Shown here piece by piece: positions 62,014 through 64,000 of a stretch of DNA of 64,000 bases. Below the pieces are notes generated by a model that saw nothing but the letters and a program-made list of their open reading frames with translations, did not search any database and was not told the origin of the DNA. The stretch's first letter is position 1. The number at the start of each line of letters is the position of its first letter. The translations under genes and the position numbers were made by a program. Source of the stretch: PALSA-278 sp963760285 (lineage in GTDB: Bacteria > Acidobacteriota > Terriglobia > Acidiferrales > UBA7541); contig CAVXCI010000001.1 of assembly GCA_963760285.1 (NCBI GenBank), positions 1,302,001 to 1,366,000 on the forward strand. The letters are read 5' to 3'.

Positions 62014-63012
62014 GTGCGAGCGAAATGGTTCTATGGCTTGGTTGTGTTTGCAGTCATTTGTGCAGTGCACGTTCCCACGGCGCGCGGGCAAGCGGGCAGT
62101 TCTGCAGCCACGCAGACCCCCAGCGCAGCGTCATTTGCGAGTCCCGCGGATTCCGTCGCGGCGACCTCTGATGACAGTGCCGTCGCGACAGCAACACCCG
62201 ACGCCACATCGGCTCTGACGACCCAAACCTCGTCCAGCACCGCTTCCTCCTCCGATGGATTTTGGGACAAATGGTTCGCACGCGTGGATAAAACGCAGGG
62301 GGAGCAACCACGATGGATTACGCCGCTGGCGACAACCACGCCCCGTCTGGAAGAAGAGTTCCGCTACGACATTGCCTTCCAGCATCCCCATGCAGGCGCG
62401 GACACGAACAGTTACGGGTTTTCCAAGGGCCTGGAGCTAATTCCCGCGGAGCGCGTGGAAATTATCATAAGTCCTCCGCCGTATGTTGCCCGCAGTGGAT
62501 CCGATGAAAGGGACGGATTCGGTGACATGTCTTTTCTGATGAAATACCGCCTGCTGGCCGGCAATGCCGAGCATGGAAACTACATCCTCACGGTTTTTCT
62601 CGGCGCCACCGTCCCCACAGGGGATCACCATAACGGATTGCCCGATGCCACCGTCACTCCGACGATCGCGGGCGGAAAAGGCTTCGGCAATTTTGACGTG
62701 CAAAGCACGCTGGGCATAACGCTGCCCACGGGTGACACCGATCTGATCGGCCGCACCATCGCGTGGAATACGGCGTTTCAGTACCGCATTCACCGCATTT
62801 TTTGGCCGGAAGTGGAAGTGAATTCATCATTTTTCAACGACGGCCCTCACGATGGAGACAAACAGACGTTTATCACCCCGGGATTGGTCCTGGGACGCCT
62901 GCACCTTTGGCGCCGGCTGGGGTTGACAGTCGGCGGCGGAATCCAGATTGCCACGACACAGTTCCACCTGAACAACCACAACGCGATTTTGTCCGTCCGC
63001 TTCCCGTTCTAG
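62014..63012 (+). CDS. Outer-membrane beta-barrel protein (MetA-pathway-like transporter)
   Basis: The 332-residue protein starts at a GTG directly after GGCGGAGG. A signal peptide (LVVFAVICAVHVPTARGQA) is followed by an Ala/Ser/Thr-rich linker to about residue 80, then a barrel with alternating strands: FRYDIAFQHPHAG, GDMSFLMKYRLLAG, YILTVFLGATVPTGDHHNG, TLGITLPTGDTDLIG, and the final LSVRFPF ending in Phe. The pattern matches the Phenol_MetA_deg family of outer-membrane channels. Substrate unknown. It is followed after 360 bases by a porin-like gene in the same direction. Confidence 0.82.
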   Translation: MRAKWFYGLVVFAVICAVHVPTARGQAGSSAATQTPSAASFASPADSVAATSDDSAVATATPDATSALTTQTSSSTASSSDGFWDKWFARVDKTQGEQPRWITPLATTTPRLEEEFRYDIAFQHPHAGADTNSYGFSKGLELIPAERVEIIISPPPYVARSGSDERDGFGDMSFLMKYRLLAGNAEHGNYILTVFLGATVPTGDHHNGLPDATVTPTIAGGKGFGNFDVQSTLGITLPTGDTDLIGRTIAWNTAFQYRIHRIFWPEVEVNSSFFNDGPHDGDKQTFITPGLVLGRLHLWRRLGLTVGGGIQIATTQFHLNNHNAILSVRFPF

Positions 63013-63371
63013 GAGACGCCGTGTGTGAACCCGTCCAATCCAGATAGACGTTGAGGTATTCAACGTTTCGCCTCACCCACATATGCCCTCCTGGAAATCC
63101 ACAGGCGGTGCAGGGGCTGTAACTGACTTTTAACATTCCTTTCACAATCCGTTTAGGGGCATGCCCCAAACTTCTGCGGGCGATTGGGGGTTGCGACTAA
63201 AGGTGCAGTTTTCGCCCAATGCGAGCACCTTGGGTCGCACCGGGTTCGGTTGCACGGCAGCAATCTGGGGTGCGTACGCCGAATGTGGAACGCTTGCAGC
63301 AGGTCCAGGTTTTATCCTCACACCCAAACCGCAGTTAGATTTTCCAAATTTTGAAAAATCAGGAGGAAAGA
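63013..63371. other. Intergenic region with a 12-base palindrome
   Basis: No gene is visible. GGGGCATGCCCC at 63156-63167 is a perfect palindrome in the middle of the gap and could be a protein-binding site. No promoter is obvious. Confidence 0.35.
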
Positions 63372-64000
63372 ATGCGAGCACTAGCGGTCACGTTGTTGCT
63401 ATACGGCCTGCTGGCCGGTCCTTCGGCCATGGCTGGCGATGATCATACGAAAGGAACCTCGGACACAACGGCTCCCACGGCCACGAAAGACGCGAAGACT
63501 CCCGCCAACGGAGCGCAACCCACCACAGCTTCGAAAGACTCCCCAACAACGGCTACTCCGGCGCTGGAAACGGAGATTGAACAGTTGCGTGAATTGATGC
63601 AGGCGCAACAAGCGGCGATGAAAACCCAGCAGGAAGAGATTGAGGCGCTGAAGGAACAACTCACCGGCTCACACAATGCGGCAGTGGCCCCCACGGTTCC
63701 CAGCGGGCTCGCGGCCACGGCAAATTCCAACGGAACAGGAACGGCAGCAGTAGCTGGAAATCAGGGACAAAATTCGGGGCCGGAATCGGACAAGGACCAG
63801 AACGCTCCCTTGTCGTTCAAAATCGGTGCGGCGAATTTCACGCCCGGCGGATTCATGGATTTTACCTCGTACACGCGCACAACCAACGTGGGCAGCGGGA
63901 TCGGAACCAGCTTCAACACGATTCCATTTAACAACGACGCCTCCGGGAAGGGCGGACAGACAGAATCGCGCTTCTCCGCGCAAAACTCGCGCATTTCGTT
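63372..64000 (+). CDS. DcaP-like trimeric porin, N-terminal part
   Basis: The frame opens at the ATG 63372, eight bases behind AGGAGG, and continues past the right edge. The 209 visible residues have a signal peptide (LAVTLLLYGLLAGPSAMA), a Thr/Ala-rich stretch and a coiled coil (ETEIEQLRELMQAQQAAM, then KTQQEEIEALKEQL). The barrel then begins with FTPGGFMDFTSYTRTTNVGS and SRFSAQNSRIS. An N-terminal coiled coil followed by GGFxDF...TNVGSGIGT is characteristic of DcaP-type porins, which take up anionic or aromatic solutes. Confidence 0.8.
   Translation, partial: MRALAVTLLLYGLLAGPSAMAGDDHTKGTSDTTAPTATKDAKTPANGAQPTTASKDSPTTATPALETEIEQLRELMQAQQAAMKTQQEEIEALKEQLTGSHNAAVAPTVPSGLAATANSNGTGTAAVAGNQGQNSGPESDKDQNAPLSFKIGAANFTPGGFMDFTSYTRTTNVGSGIGTSFNTIPFNNDASGKGGQTESRFSAQNSRIS

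Noticed and set aside
61464..62171. A 235-codon plus-strand frame in the gap after the tRNA
   Set aside because: Arg/Ser-rich, without motifs, and it overlaps the well-supported start of the outer-membrane gene at 62014 in another frame.

Overview
The window looks like chromosomal DNA of a GC-rich Gram-negative bacterium, most likely an Acidobacteriota (Terriglobia-type) genome. The evidence is an Oar-like TonB-dependent receptor with an N-terminal carboxypeptidase-like domain, tandem secreted proteins of GloVer-type repeats (GNLYGTT...GTVFELSP), HAF-repeat remnants, and DcaP-like and MetA-like outer-membrane proteins. No plasmid or phage backbone and no intact insertion sequence is visible.

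Layout. 1-10.2 kb: queF, a small zinc-ribbon gene, a zinc-finger/SpoIIE phosphatase, two tandem GloVer-repeat secreted proteins, a 1213-residue TonB-dependent receptor, a candidate small RNA and a Fur-family regulator with a near-perfect dyad just upstream. 10.6-33.0 kb: a long co-oriented surface-polysaccharide locus containing a nucleotidyltransferase-like protein, methyltransferases, a TPR protein, an O-antigen ligase/polymerase, Wza-like export protein, Wzc-like tyrosine kinase, sugar epimerase, Wzm/Wzt ABC exporter, GmhA, several glycosyltransferases, a carbamoyltransferase and an FkbM methyltransferase. Many genes overlap by 1-4 bases. 33.1-44.5 kb: housekeeping genes gpmI, eno, glgC, rpsU, a 2-oxoglutarate dehydrogenase E1 and an aminotransferase, with a DUF5677-like gene between gpmI and eno.

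44.5-59.6 kb is the most distinctive part, a compact candidate biosynthetic cluster. It has an exported metallophosphatase, two tandem sulfotransferases, a single-module NRPS (C-A-T), two alpha/beta hydrolases of the kind known from exosortase systems, a type I PKS module (KS-AT-KR-ACP) and a DrrAB-type ABC exporter. My reading of the A-domain pocket (V-D-W-L-V-S-L-A-D-K) points to beta-alanine. The AT carries the HAFH malonyl motif. Neither synthase has a thioesterase, so the hydrolases are candidates for release and the sulfotransferases for tailoring. The PKS reading frame is broken about ten times, with seven breaks packed into roughly 570 bases, while protein similarity continues across every break.

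60-64 kb: a secreted protein, tRNA-Ile(CAT) (minus strand), a 950-base gene-free stretch, a MetA-like outer-membrane protein and the start of a DcaP-like porin.

Single-base breaks in the Wzc gene, the nucleotidyltransferase-like gene, the second GloVer gene and the PKS suggest either consensus errors in this assembly or recent gene decay. The sequence alone cannot separate the two.
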